A stretch of DNA of 64,000 nucleotides from CADEDH01 sp965263455 (GTDB lineage: Bacteria; Actinomycetota; Acidimicrobiia; Acidimicrobiales; SZUA-35): assembly GCA_965263455.1 (NCBI GenBank), contig CBDHHN010000002.1, positions 372,001 to 436,000 on the forward strand, in the 5' to 3' direction. The position numbers and the translations under genes are program-made. The notes beneath the pieces are model-generated. The model ran no database searches and was not told where the DNA came from. It saw only the letters and a list, made by a program, of their open reading frames with translations. This document shows positions 55,305 to 63,588 of the stretch, piece after piece. Positions within the stretch are counted from its first letter, which is position 1; the number at the start of each line of letters is the position of its first letter.

Positions 55305-56411
55305 TCAGCGGTCGACGACGGCCAGGCCGTGGTCGGCCCGGTTCAGGGCCCGAGGGCCGTCGTCGGTGGCGACCACGATGTCCTCCAGGCGGGCCCCCCA
55401 CTTGCCGGCGATGTAGAAACCGGGCTCGACCGAGAAGGCGTTGCCCGCCTCGAGGGGGCGGCTGTTGCCGGCGACCAGGTACGGGTCCTCGTGCTCCTCG
55501 ACCCCGATCCCGTGACCGAGGCGATGGAGGAACCACCGGTCGAGGTCGGCGTCGGCCAGGCGGGTGCGGGCCACGGCGTCCACCTGCTCGGCCGGGGTGC
55601 CGACGGTGGCGGCGGCCACGGCCTTGGCCTGGGCGTCGTGGAGGGCGGCATAGGCCTCGGCGAACTCGGCCGGAGGCTCGCCGGTGTAGACGCAGCGGGT
55701 GATGTCCGAGCAGTAACCGGGCTCGCCGTGGGGTTCGATCGTGGTGCCACCGAAGTCGCACAACACGACCTCGCCGGGGCCGATGACCCGATCGGAGGCG
55801 TGGTGGTGGGGGCTGGCGGCGTTGGGCCCGGAGGCCACGATGGCGAAGTTCACCCGGGCGTGCCCCTCGGCCAGGATCCGACGGGACAGTTCGGCCGAGA
55901 CGTCGGCCTCGGTCCGGCCCACCAGGGGGATCTCGCCCCCTTGGAGGGCGGCCGCCACCCGATCGACACCAGCGGCGGCGGCCTGCAGCCGGGCCACCTC
56001 CTCCGGCTCCTTGACCGCTCGGAGCGGCCCGACGACGGCACCGGCCGCGGTCCACCGGGCCCCCGGGCGGGCATGTTGCAGCGCAACCAGGAACCGGCTC
56101 CAGGTGTGATCGCCGATGGCGAGGGAACGGGCGCCCGCCGTCAGTTCGGTCACGATCGCCACCGGGTCCTCGGTCTCGCCCCAGCCCCGGATGGTGAACT
56201 CGGGTCGCTCGACGACCCGGGGCACCTCGAACCCGGGGATGACCAGGGTCGGCTCGGCGTCGCGGGGCACCACCAGCATGGTGAGCCGTTCCAGGGCCAT
56301 GGCCTCGTAGCCGATCAGCCACGGCAGGTCGGGGCCCACCGACAGCAACAGGGCGTCGACGTCGGCCTCCTCCATGGCGGCCCGTACCCGAGCCAGGCGT
56401 GGTGCGAACAT
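55305..56411 (-). CDS. M24 peptidase (Xaa-Pro aminopeptidase family)
   Basis: A 368-residue creatinase-fold peptidase. The N-terminal creatinase domain covers about 1-130, the pita-bread domain the rest. Metal ligands are all visible: CDFGG, CSDITR, LHRLGHGIG, VEPGFYI and RLEDIV. It releases N-terminal residues before proline or a related substrate. ATG 56411 has TATCCT 7 nt upstream. Confidence 0.94.
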   Translation of the reverse strand: MFAPRLARVRAAMEEADVDALLLSVGPDLPWLIGYEAMALERLTMLVVPRDAEPTLVIPGFEVPRVVERPEFTIRGWGETEDPVAIVTELTAGARSLAIGDHTWSRFLVALQHARPGARWTAAGAVVGPLRAVKEPEEVARLQAAAAGVDRVAAALQGGEIPLVGRTEADVSAELSRRILAEGHARVNFAIVASGPNAASPHHHASDRVIGPGEVVLCDFGGTTIEPHGEPGYCSDITRCVYTGEPPAEFAEAYAALHDAQAKAVAAATVGTPAEQVDAVARTRLADADLDRWFLHRLGHGIGVEEHEDPYLVAGNSRPLEAGNAFSVEPGFYIAGKWGARLEDIVVATDDGPRALNRADHGLAVVDR

Positions 56412-56418
56412 GCGGGCC

Positions 56419-56424
56419 AGGATA
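56419..56424 (-). promoter_or_regulatory. -10 hexamer TATCCT, M24 peptidase
   Basis: TATCCT, 7 nt, ATG 56411; leaderless. Confidence 0.6.
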
Positions 56425-56595
56425 GGGGTCGCAGGCCGAACCGGGCCCACCCCGGGGCCCGGGTCGTCGGACCGCCCCGAATGGTCCGGACGTCCCGGGC
56501 CCGATCCGATTCCTTCACCGCACCGGGGGTCGACCGATGGAGCCGGGCAGACGGCGCCCCTGGGCGCCCGGCCAGACCCTTGGCGGGACGAGACG

Positions 56596-57315
56596 ATGAC
56601 CACGGATGGACTGATCACGAACTGGGCCCCGGCGCGCCCGCGCCGCCCCGGCCCCCCGGCGACACCGGTCGCGCCCGAGCCCGGGCCCGACCCCATCGTC
56701 GACTGGTTGGTGGAACGGCTGCAGGACCGCCTGGCCGCCGTCGTCCGCGACCACGGACTGAACCGACGGCGCCTTGTGGAGGTCCACCGCGGTATCCGTC
56801 GCCTCGAACGGAGCAGCACCGCCCCCACCGGTGACGAATTCTGGGACGCCACCGCCGTCCCTCGGGCCCGGCGCCTGGTCGATCGGGCCCGCGACGTGAT
56901 CGACCACGAGCTGGACGTCCTGGTCGCCGACCTGGGGTTCAGCGGCCCCTGGCCGGGAGTCGGGGCCGAGGCCCAGCCGACGCAACCGGAGCTGAGTGAG
57001 CACCTGCTCCCGATCCTGCCCCGAACGGCCGACCTCGACGGGCTGGGATGGTGGTGGCAGCGGCGGCTCCGGCGACGGGCCGTGATCCGGGCCATGCCCC
57101 GGATCCTGACCGCGACCGTATCGGAGGTCGGTCGGGTGGTGGCCCGGACCGAGATGGAACTGCTCGACCAACCCCCCTGGACCCATGGCGACCGACTGCT
57201 GTCGGCCTACGAGTTGGCCTACGCCGACATCGAGCGGTTCGGCACGACCCGGGTGCGGCGGGCCCAGGACAACCTCCTCGCCGCCCGCCGGGGACGGCTG
57301 GCCCTGCGCCTGTAA
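56596..57315 (+). CDS. Unknown helical, basic protein
   Basis: A 239-residue protein. After a Pro-rich N-terminus it is helical and Arg rich (VDWLVERLQDRLAAVVRDHG, LLSAYELAYADIERFGTTRV) without membrane helix. Two long helices near the C-terminus have coiled-coil character. Not recognised. ATG 56596 has no clear ribosome site, so start and expression are less certain than for neighbours. Confidence 0.65.
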   Translation: MTTDGLITNWAPARPRRPGPPATPVAPEPGPDPIVDWLVERLQDRLAAVVRDHGLNRRRLVEVHRGIRRLERSSTAPTGDEFWDATAVPRARRLVDRARDVIDHELDVLVADLGFSGPWPGVGAEAQPTQPELSEHLLPILPRTADLDGLGWWWQRRLRRRAVIRAMPRILTATVSEVGRVVARTEMELLDQPPWTHGDRLLSAYELAYADIERFGTTRVRRAQDNLLAARRGRLALRL

Positions 57316-57337
57316 GCGGGACCACCCACCCGGGCCC

Positions 57338-57343
57338 TACCCT
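57338..57343 (+). promoter_or_regulatory. -10 hexamer TACCCT, small membrane gene
   Basis: TACCCT, 7 nt, GTG 57351; leaderless, supports the short start of the gene. Confidence 0.55.
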
Positions 57344-57350
57344 GGGCCGG

Positions 57351-57602
57351 GTGCACCCGGTCTCGACCGCGCTGTTCCTCCTTGGCTACGGCCTCGGCCT
57401 ACCCATCGCCTTCCGCCTGACCCGGATCGTGGCGGCCCAACACCGGACCGCCTTCGCCGGCCATCAGATCGGCTTCGGTGTGGCCACGCTGGGGTGGCTG
57501 GTGAGCGGCCGGATCACCATGGTCCTCATCCACGTGCTGTGGCTCATCGGCGCCCGGCTGTGGTTCGCCTGGGGTGGCGACCGGGCCCCATCCGGGGGCT
57601 GA
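57351..57602 (+). CDS. Small membrane protein, unknown
   Basis: An 83-residue protein with two hydrophobic segments (STALFLLGYGLGLPIAFRL and VATLGWLVSGRITMVLIHVLWL). Not recognised. The leaderless promoter 7 nt before GTG 57351 supports this start over longer in-frame options. It converges with the LipB-LipA gene, 14 bp apart. Confidence 0.7.
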   Translation: MHPVSTALFLLGYGLGLPIAFRLTRIVAAQHRTAFAGHQIGFGVATLGWLVSGRITMVLIHVLWLIGARLWFAWGGDRAPSGG

Positions 57603-57616
57603 CCCCGGCGGCGACC

Positions 57617-59383
57617 TCAGCCGGTCCGGCGCCCCAGCTCGACCGGGGTGGGAGCGGTCACCGACGCCGCCACCGTGCCCGCGTGGTGGCTGGACCGGGT
57701 CAGCGGACTGGCCTGGACCACCGGCAGCCCCAGCGTCTCGGTACCGAAGGCCGTCAGGTCGTCGAACTCCGCCGGAGTCCACCACCGCTGCACCGGGAGG
57801 TGGTTGGAGGTCGGCCGCAGATACTGGCCGACGGTCACGATCGAGACCCCCACGGCGGCCAGGTCGGCCATGGTGGCCCGGACCTCGTCCACCTCCTCGC
57901 CCATACCCACGATGATGCCGGCCTTGGTCGTGAGTCCGGCCGCGGCCGCCCGGGCCAACAGGGCCAGGCTGCGGGCGTAGGACGCCGACGGGCGCACGGC
58001 CCGCTGCAACCGGGCCACGGTCTCGATGTTGTGGTTGAAGACGTCGGGCCGGGCCGCCACCACCCGATCCAGGGCCGCGGCCGACCCACCCAGGTCGGAC
58101 ACCAGGACCTCCACCGCGGTGGAGGGTGACCGGTCGCGGATGGCCTCGACCGACCGGCCGACGATCTCGGCCCCGCCGTCGTCGAGGTCGTCGCGGGCGA
58201 CCATGGTCAGCACCACGTGGTCGAGACCGAGTTCGGCCACGGCGTCGGCGACCCGGTCCGGCTCGCCGACGTCGACCGCCTCGGGCTTTCGGGTGTCGAC
58301 CAGGCAGAACCCGCAGGCCCGGGTGCACCGCTCGCCCAGCAACATGAAGGTGGCGGTGCCCTCGTTCCAGCAGTCGAAGATGTTGGGGCAGCCTGCCTCC
58401 TCGCACACCGTGGTGAGCTTCTGGCGCCGGGTGAGCCGCTTGAGTTCGAGGTAGCGGGCGTCGGTCCTCAGCTTGACCCGCATCCACGGCGGCTTCCGGT
58501 CGGTGAGGGCCACCGTGTCGTCCCCGACGCCGACGCCGGCCTCGGCCAGGCGACCCCGGAGGCGGACCGGGACCCCGCCGTCGGATCCGTCCCGGCTCGT
58601 GCCCGTCCCGTTCGGCCCGTTGCCGTTGGCCCCACCCAGCGGGGCACCGGGGCCGTGGCCGCGGGAGAAGGGGGCCAGGTCGGCGACCGGTTGCCGGAAC
58701 ACCACGTCGCTGCGGACCACCGGTCGTTCGGGGGCGAGCACTGCGGGAGCCGATTCGGCCACGAGGTCGACGACCCGGGCCATGGTGGCGTCGACACCTT
58801 CGGCCCGGAGCGACGTGACGCCCTTGTCGGCGATGCCGCACGGGATCAGGTGCCGGAACCAGTCGAGGTCGACGTCGACGTTCAGCGCGAAGCCGTGCAT
58901 CGTCCGACCCCGGGCCAGGCGGACACCCACGGCGGCCAGTTTGCGGGGCCGGGGGCCATCGGGTTCGACCCAGACCCCGGGGTACCCGTCGAGCCGTCCG
59001 GTCCGGAGCCCCAGGCGATCGACGACGTCGATCAGCAGTTGTTCGAGGGCGTGCACATAGGCCGCGGTCTCGGCCAGGCCCCCGCCGCGTCGCCCGGCCA
59101 GCCCCAGCACCGGATAGCCGACGAGCTGACCGGGGCCATGGAAGGTGACGTCGCCGCCCCGGTCGACCCGGTGGACCTCGGCCCCCACGGCGGCCGGCTC
59201 GACCAGCAGGTTGGAGGCGTCGGCCCGGGGGCCGAGCGTGAACACCGGTGGGTGCTCGCACAGCAGCAGGTGATGGGCCCGCCCACGGAACAGGGCCTGT
59301 TGCAGGTCCCAGGCCTCGGCGTAGGGCACGGCTCCGAGCCACCGGAGGTGGAGCGGATCGGGCGCCTCGGCGACCCAGGGCAT
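57617..59383 (-). CDS. LipB-LipA fusion: octanoyltransferase plus lipoyl synthase
   Basis: A 588-residue fused protein. Residues 1-215 are LipB: RGGDVTFHGPGQLVGYPVL, KLAAVGVRL with catalytic Lys148 and IPCGIADKGVTSL with Cys182. A Gly/Asn/Asp-rich linker covers about 220-290. Residues 290-588 are LipA, a radical-SAM enzyme: auxiliary cluster cysteines 327, 332, 338 (VCEEAGCPNIFDCW), radical SAM CxxxCxxC 353-360 (CTRACGFC), and C-terminal LTRSSHHA. The fusion would move octanoate from ACP to E2 and then insert sulfur without releasing product. No stop separates the halves. It lies 43 bp downstream of the E2 gene, in a block with E2 and E3. Confidence 0.95.
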   Translation of the reverse strand: MPWVAEAPDPLHLRWLGAVPYAEAWDLQQALFRGRAHHLLLCEHPPVFTLGPRADASNLLVEPAAVGAEVHRVDRGGDVTFHGPGQLVGYPVLGLAGRRGGGLAETAAYVHALEQLLIDVVDRLGLRTGRLDGYPGVWVEPDGPRPRKLAAVGVRLARGRTMHGFALNVDVDLDWFRHLIPCGIADKGVTSLRAEGVDATMARVVDLVAESAPAVLAPERPVVRSDVVFRQPVADLAPFSRGHGPGAPLGGANGNGPNGTGTSRDGSDGGVPVRLRGRLAEAGVGVGDDTVALTDRKPPWMRVKLRTDARYLELKRLTRRQKLTTVCEEAGCPNIFDCWNEGTATFMLLGERCTRACGFCLVDTRKPEAVDVGEPDRVADAVAELGLDHVVLTMVARDDLDDGGAEIVGRSVEAIRDRSPSTAVEVLVSDLGGSAAALDRVVAARPDVFNHNIETVARLQRAVRPSASYARSLALLARAAAAGLTTKAGIIVGMGEEVDEVRATMADLAAVGVSIVTVGQYLRPTSNHLPVQRWWTPAEFDDLTAFGTETLGLPVVQASPLTRSSHHAGTVAASVTAPTPVELGRRTG

Positions 59384-59426
59384 GGCGGCCGACCCGGCCG
59401 GTTGGGCCGGGTCGGCGACGGTGGGA

Positions 59427-60880
59427 CTAGGCCAGCTCGGCTTCCCAGTCACGAGTCTCGAGAATCTCCTTGGTCCGGGCCAGGAAGGCGGCTGCGTAGG
59501 CACCGTCGATGGCTCGATGGTCCCAGGCCATGGCCAGCACCCCGACCGAATGGATGGCGATCGACTCGTTGCCGAAGGCGTCCTCGATGACGACCGGCTT
59601 CCGCTTCACGCCATCGGTGGACAGGATGGCCACCTGTGGCTGGTTGATGATCGGGAACTGCATCATGGTGCCGTAGCTCCCGGCGTTGGTGAGAGTGAAC
59701 GTACCACCGGACAGCTCGTCGGGGGCGAGTCGCTTGGACCGGGCCCGGGAGGCGAGGTCGACGACGTCGCGGGCGATGGAGCGCATCCGCTTGCCGTCGG
59801 CGTCACGCACGACCGGGGCGAGCAGGCCCTGGAAATCGAGGTCGACGGCGATGGCCATGTTGACGTAGTTGTGCACGACCAGTTCCCGGTCGCCGACCGA
59901 GGCGTTCAGGTGGGGGTACTCGCGCAGAGCGTCGATCGTGGCCCGGGCGATGAAGGGAAGGTAGGTGAGGCTGAAGCCCTCCTGCTCCTTGAACGTGGGG
60001 CCCTCGGCCCGGCGGACGCGTTCCACGTTCTCGTAGTCGACCTCGATGGCCGTGAGGGTGTGAGGCGCCACCGACTTGGACATGACCATGTGCTCGCCGG
60101 TACGGAGCCGGATGTTGGACAGCGGCACCACGGCGTCGCGGTTGCCGGCCTGGACCAGCGGTGCCGCAGCCGCGGCGGGAGCCGGCGCCGCAGCAGGAGC
60201 CGGCGCCGGAGCAGCCGCCGGAGCCGGAGCGGAGCGGGAGCGGGAGCGGCGGCCGGTTCAGGGGCGGGGGTAGGCGCCGGGGTGACGGGGGCGGCGGCGC
60301 CCGCAGACGGAGCCAGCCGGTTGGACTCGATGTAGCGCTGGACATCATCGCGGCTGATACGGCCGCCCAACCCGGTGCCCGAGATCAGGTCGGGATCGAT
60401 GCCGTACTCGCCGATGAGTCGACGCACGACCGGCGACAGGACCTTGCCCTGGGTGGGGCTGGCCGTGCTGTCGGCCGAGGCGGGCGCCGGCGCCGCAGCC
60501 GGGGCCGGGGCCGGCTCGGGTGCCGGGGCCGGCTCAGGAGCAGGAGCGGCAGCAGGTGCGGGAGCCGGAGCAGGCGCGGGCGCGGGCGCCGGAGCCGGCT
60601 CAGGAGCAGGAGCAGCCGGGGCGGCAGCGGGAGCAGCGGCGGCGGCACCATCACCGACCACGGCCAGGATGGTCCCGACCTCGACCGTCTCGCCCTCGGG
60701 CACCCGGATCTCGGCCAGCGTGCCCGACACCGGCGACGGGACCTCGGTGTCGACCTTGTCGGTCGATACCTCGAACAGGACCTCGTCCTGGCTGATGGAG
60801 TCACCCACCTGCTTGAACCAGCGGGTGATGGTCCCCTCGGTGACGGTTTCTCCCAGTTGCGGCATCTCGATGTCGGCCAC
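59427..60880 (-). CDS. Dihydrolipoamide acyltransferase E2, frameshifted in the linker
   Basis: An E2 of the 2-oxoacid dehydrogenase complexes, about 484 residues once repaired. Lipoyl domain 1-80 (STDKVDTEVPSP, lipoyl Lys42), E3-binding domain around LSPVVRRLIGEYGIDPDLIS, Ala/Pro linkers, and a C-terminal catalytic domain (AMAWDHRAIDGAYAAAFL). The two halves are in different frames: frame is lost in the second Ala-Pro linker where one hexamer unit has only 5 bases (60226-60230). Restoring one base gives continuous Ala-Pro sequence into VPLSNIRLRTGEH. It may be a sequencing slip or a real mutation. GTG start follows AAGGAG. Confidence 0.85.
60220..60248. repeat. Imperfect hexamer repeat at the E2 frameshift
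   Basis: GGAGCN units on the plus strand: GGAGCC (60220-60225), a 5-base GGAGC (60226-60230), then GGAGCG three times (60231-60248). The short unit accounts exactly for the frame change in the E2 gene. Confidence 0.85.
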
Positions 60881-60944
60881 GGTGACTCGGCTCCTTGAAG
60901 TCTGCAGGTCTGAAGATCGGTAGGCGGATGTGGATCGACGGGGC

Positions 60945-62351
60945 TCAGCCGTGGAGCGACCGGCCGGTGAGGGCCAGGACGCTCTCGCCGAAGAGCTCGC
61001 TCATGGTCGGGTGGGGCTGGATGAACTGGGCGACCTCGTCCACCGTGGCCTCCCAGTTCACGGCCAGGTAGCCCTGACCCAGTTGCTCGGTCACCCAGGG
61101 ACCGACCATGTGGACCCCGAGCAGCCGGCCGGCCGTGCCGTCGGCGTTCTTCTCGGCGATGATCTTCACCAGCCCCTCGGTCTGGCCCAGGATCATGGCC
61201 CGGCCGTTGCCGGTGAAGCGATGCTTGGAGACCACCACGTCGTAACCCGCATCCCGCGCCGATTGCTCCGAATGGCCGACGAATGCGACCTCGGGGTGGC
61301 AGTAGATGCACCAGGGCACCCGGCCGTAGTCGATCGGCGTGACGTCCTCGCCCAGAATGTCGACGATGGCCAACATGCCCTCGGCGAAGCCGACGTGGGC
61401 CAGTTGCGCAGTGTCGATCACGTCGCCCACCGCCCAGACGCCGGGGGCCGTGGTGCGGCACTGCTCGTCGACGGTGATGAAGCCGCGCTGATCGACGGCG
61501 ACCCCGGTCTGGTCGAGACCGAGCGTCTCGGAGTAGGGCCGGCGGCCGATCGAGATCACCACGGTTTCGACGGTCAGGGTCTCGTCCTCACCGAAGGTGA
61601 GGGTGACGCCCTCGGGGCCGGTCACCTGGCTCTTGACCCCCACGCCGGTCCGGATCTCGATCCCCCGCTTCTTGAACGAGCGCTCGACGACGCGGGTGGC
61701 ATCCTCATCGCAGCCGGGAAGGATCTTGGGGGCGTACTCGAGAATGGTGACCTGGCACCCGAGATCGCTCATCATCGAGGCGAACTCACAGCCGATGGCA
61801 CCGCCACCGATCACGGCGGCCGAGGCCGGGAGGGCCGGGATCGACAGCAACTCGTCGGAGGTGACGATCCGCCGATCGTCGAGGGGGAAGCCGTCGAGGG
61901 TCCGGGGCACGGAACCGGCGGCGAGGATGACGGCGTCGCCGGTGATGCGCACCTCGCCCGAGGAGCCGCCGCCGATGTGGACCGTCCGGTGATCGGCGTC
62001 GAGGCGGCCGGTCCCGTCGAAGATCGTGACCTTGCGGTTCTTGAGCAGTCCGGTGAGTCCGCCGACGAGCTGGTTGATGACCCCCTGCTTACGGGACATG
62101 GTCTGCTCCCACCGCAGACCGATCGGGTCGACCTCGACGCCGAAGTCGGAGGCGTGCTGGATGGTGCGCACGACCGAGGCCGTCTCCAGCAGCTCCTTGG
62201 CCGGTATGCAACCCACGTTGAGGCAGGTGCCGCCCATCTTGGCCCGCTCGATCAGGGCGATGTCGAGACCGGCCGACGCGCCGTAGAGGGCCGCCGCGTA
62301 GCCGGCCGGACCCCCTCCGATGATGACGACGTCGAAGTGCTGTTCTGACAC
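60945..62351 (-). CDS. lpdA: Dihydrolipoyl dehydrogenase (E3)
   Basis: A 468-residue FAD disulfide reductase, E3 of the 2-oxoacid dehydrogenase complexes. FAD motif VVIIGGGPAGYAAALYGA, redox disulfide GGTCLNVGCIPAK with both cysteines, NAD motif AVIGGGAIGCEFA, and C-terminal dyad QPHPTMSE. It lies 64 bp upstream of the E2 gene in the same orientation. Start GTG 62351 is in a GGTGGTCCTTC context with a short leader likely. Confidence 0.96.
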   Translation of the reverse strand: MSEQHFDVVIIGGGPAGYAAALYGASAGLDIALIERAKMGGTCLNVGCIPAKELLETASVVRTIQHASDFGVEVDPIGLRWEQTMSRKQGVINQLVGGLTGLLKNRKVTIFDGTGRLDADHRTVHIGGGSSGEVRITGDAVILAAGSVPRTLDGFPLDDRRIVTSDELLSIPALPASAAVIGGGAIGCEFASMMSDLGCQVTILEYAPKILPGCDEDATRVVERSFKKRGIEIRTGVGVKSQVTGPEGVTLTFGEDETLTVETVVISIGRRPYSETLGLDQTGVAVDQRGFITVDEQCRTTAPGVWAVGDVIDTAQLAHVGFAEGMLAIVDILGEDVTPIDYGRVPWCIYCHPEVAFVGHSEQSARDAGYDVVVSKHRFTGNGRAMILGQTEGLVKIIAEKNADGTAGRLLGVHMVGPWVTEQLGQGYLAVNWEATVDEVAQFIQPHPTMSELFGESVLALTGRSLHG

Positions 62352-62474
62352 GAAGGACCACCCACTTTCGATACGACGAGGAGGAGCCTACCGGTGCGTT
62401 TCGACCAGCCCGCGAACCCGAGATGGACAATCGGATGGGTCCGGGTGACAAAGCGCACAGGGCCGATCAGCACC

Positions 62475-62561
62475 TCAACTGATCAACAACTGAGTGGCGA
62501 ATGCACCAAGAATGGCCAGGCCACACAACAGCGAAAGGATCAACAACCATCGGGTGCTCAC
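62475..62561 (-). CDS. 28-residue single-helix membrane peptide
   Basis: A tiny gene: fMet-Ser-Thr-Arg-Trp, then a hydrophobic helix (LLILSLLCGLAILGAF) and ATQLLIS. GTG 62561 is preceded by TAGGCT with the exact 7-nt spacing of leaderless promoters here. Codon use is unusually AT rich in third positions compared with neighbours. Located between E3 and the divergent epimerase. It could be a regulator of membrane complexes or spurious; the promoter fit is the main support. Confidence 0.5.
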   Translation of the reverse strand: MSTRWLLILSLLCGLAILGAFATQLLIS

Positions 62562-62568
62562 GATTCCG

Positions 62569-62574
62569 AGCCTA
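62569..62574 (-). promoter_or_regulatory. -10 hexamer TAGGCT, 28-residue gene
   Basis: TAGGCT, 7 nt, GTG 62561. Confidence 0.5.
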
Positions 62575-62611
62575 GGGCGGGCGGGATCCTCCGTCACCGC
62601 TCCCACGGTCG

Positions 62612-62617
62612 TATGGT
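62612..62617 (+). promoter_or_regulatory. -10 hexamer TATGGT, epimerase
   Basis: TATGGT would give a leader of about 45 nt containing AAGGAGAGG before ATG 62671. Confidence 0.4.
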
Positions 62618-62670
62618 TGCCGTCGTCGGTCGTCGTCGCCCCCGGCCGGAGCCGGGCAAGGAGAGGTCCC

Positions 62671-63588
62671 ATGGAGATTGCCATCACCGGTTCGAGCGGG
62701 CTGATCGGGACCGCCCTCGCCGCTGCGCTACGCGAGGCGGGCCACCGACCGGTGGCGCTCGTCCGGCGCCCGGTGCGGGCCGGAGCCGACGAGATCGAGT
62801 GGCAGCCGGCGCAGGGCGTGCTCGACGCCGCCTCCCTCGAAGGGATCGACGGCGTGGTCAACCTGGCCGGGGCCGGCATCGGCGACAAGCGTTGGACCGA
62901 CGCCTACAAGAAGGTGGTGCGCGACAGCCGCGTCGTCACCACCCGGCTCCTGGCCGAGACCTTGGCCGGCCTCGACGCCAAGCCGTCGGTTCTGCTGAGC
63001 GGATCAGGGATCGGCGTCTACGGCGACCGGGGCGACGAGATCCTGACCGAGGCCTCGGCCCCCGGGCAGGGCGACTTCATGAGCGAGCTGTGCGTCGAAT
63101 GGGAGGAGGCGACCACGCCCGCCTCCGAAGCCGGCATCCGCACCGCCCACCTCCGCACCGGAATCGTGCTGGCCGACGGTGCCGGGGCTCTGTCGCGGAT
63201 GGTTCCCGTGTTCCGCATGGGCATCGGCGGACCGTTCGGGGCCGGTCGGCAGTACATGTCGTGGATCACGCTCGACGACCACATCGGGGCCACCATGGCA
63301 TTGCTGGAGGGCGACCTGTCGGGACCCGTGAACCTGGTGGCCCCGGGACCGGTCCCCAACAAGGAGTTCACCCGGGCCCTCGGTCGGGTGCTGCGTCGTC
63401 CCACGCTGTTCCCCATCCCGCCCTTCGGCCCCAAGCTCCTGTTCGGGAGCGAGATGGCCGAGTCCCTGGTGCTGTTCAGTCAGCGGGTCATGCCCCAGGC
63501 CCTGACCGACGCCGGCCACGACTTCGCCCACACCGAGGTCGAGGCCGGACTGCGGTCCGTACTCGCCCCCGAGGAGGTGGCGGCGTGA
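62671..63588 (+). CDS. TIGR01777-family SDR epimerase-like protein
   Basis: A 305-residue NAD(P)-binding SDR-type protein (YfcH/sulA-like): ITGSSGLIGTALAAALREAG, VVNLAGAGIGDKRW, LSGSGIGVYGDRGDE, and MSWITLDDHIGATM are family signatures; the DUF1731 C-terminal region (VMPQALTDAGHDFAHTEVEA) is present. Substrate unknown. The stop overlaps the start of the SRPBCC gene by GTGA. Unlike most genes here it has a strong ribosome site. Confidence 0.92.
   Translation: MEIAITGSSGLIGTALAAALREAGHRPVALVRRPVRAGADEIEWQPAQGVLDAASLEGIDGVVNLAGAGIGDKRWTDAYKKVVRDSRVVTTRLLAETLAGLDAKPSVLLSGSGIGVYGDRGDEILTEASAPGQGDFMSELCVEWEEATTPASEAGIRTAHLRTGIVLADGAGALSRMVPVFRMGIGGPFGAGRQYMSWITLDDHIGATMALLEGDLSGPVNLVAPGPVPNKEFTRALGRVLRRPTLFPIPPFGPKLLFGSEMAESLVLFSQRVMPQALTDAGHDFAHTEVEAGLRSVLAPEEVAA

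Noticed and set aside
53508..56834. 1108-codon open frame on the plus strand
   Set aside because: It is a GC-driven open frame antisense to Ku, a membrane protein and the M24 peptidase, all with clear motifs; its translation is His/Gly/Gln-rich without any fold signature.
59803..60348. Third-frame open reading frame across the E2 linker
   Set aside because: Only the two frames described carry E2 domains; the third frame is a shadow of Ala/Pro codons.
62475..62888. 137-codon reading for the small membrane peptide
   Set aside because: The long form is antisense to the epimerase; only the last 28 codons have a start placed next to a promoter.
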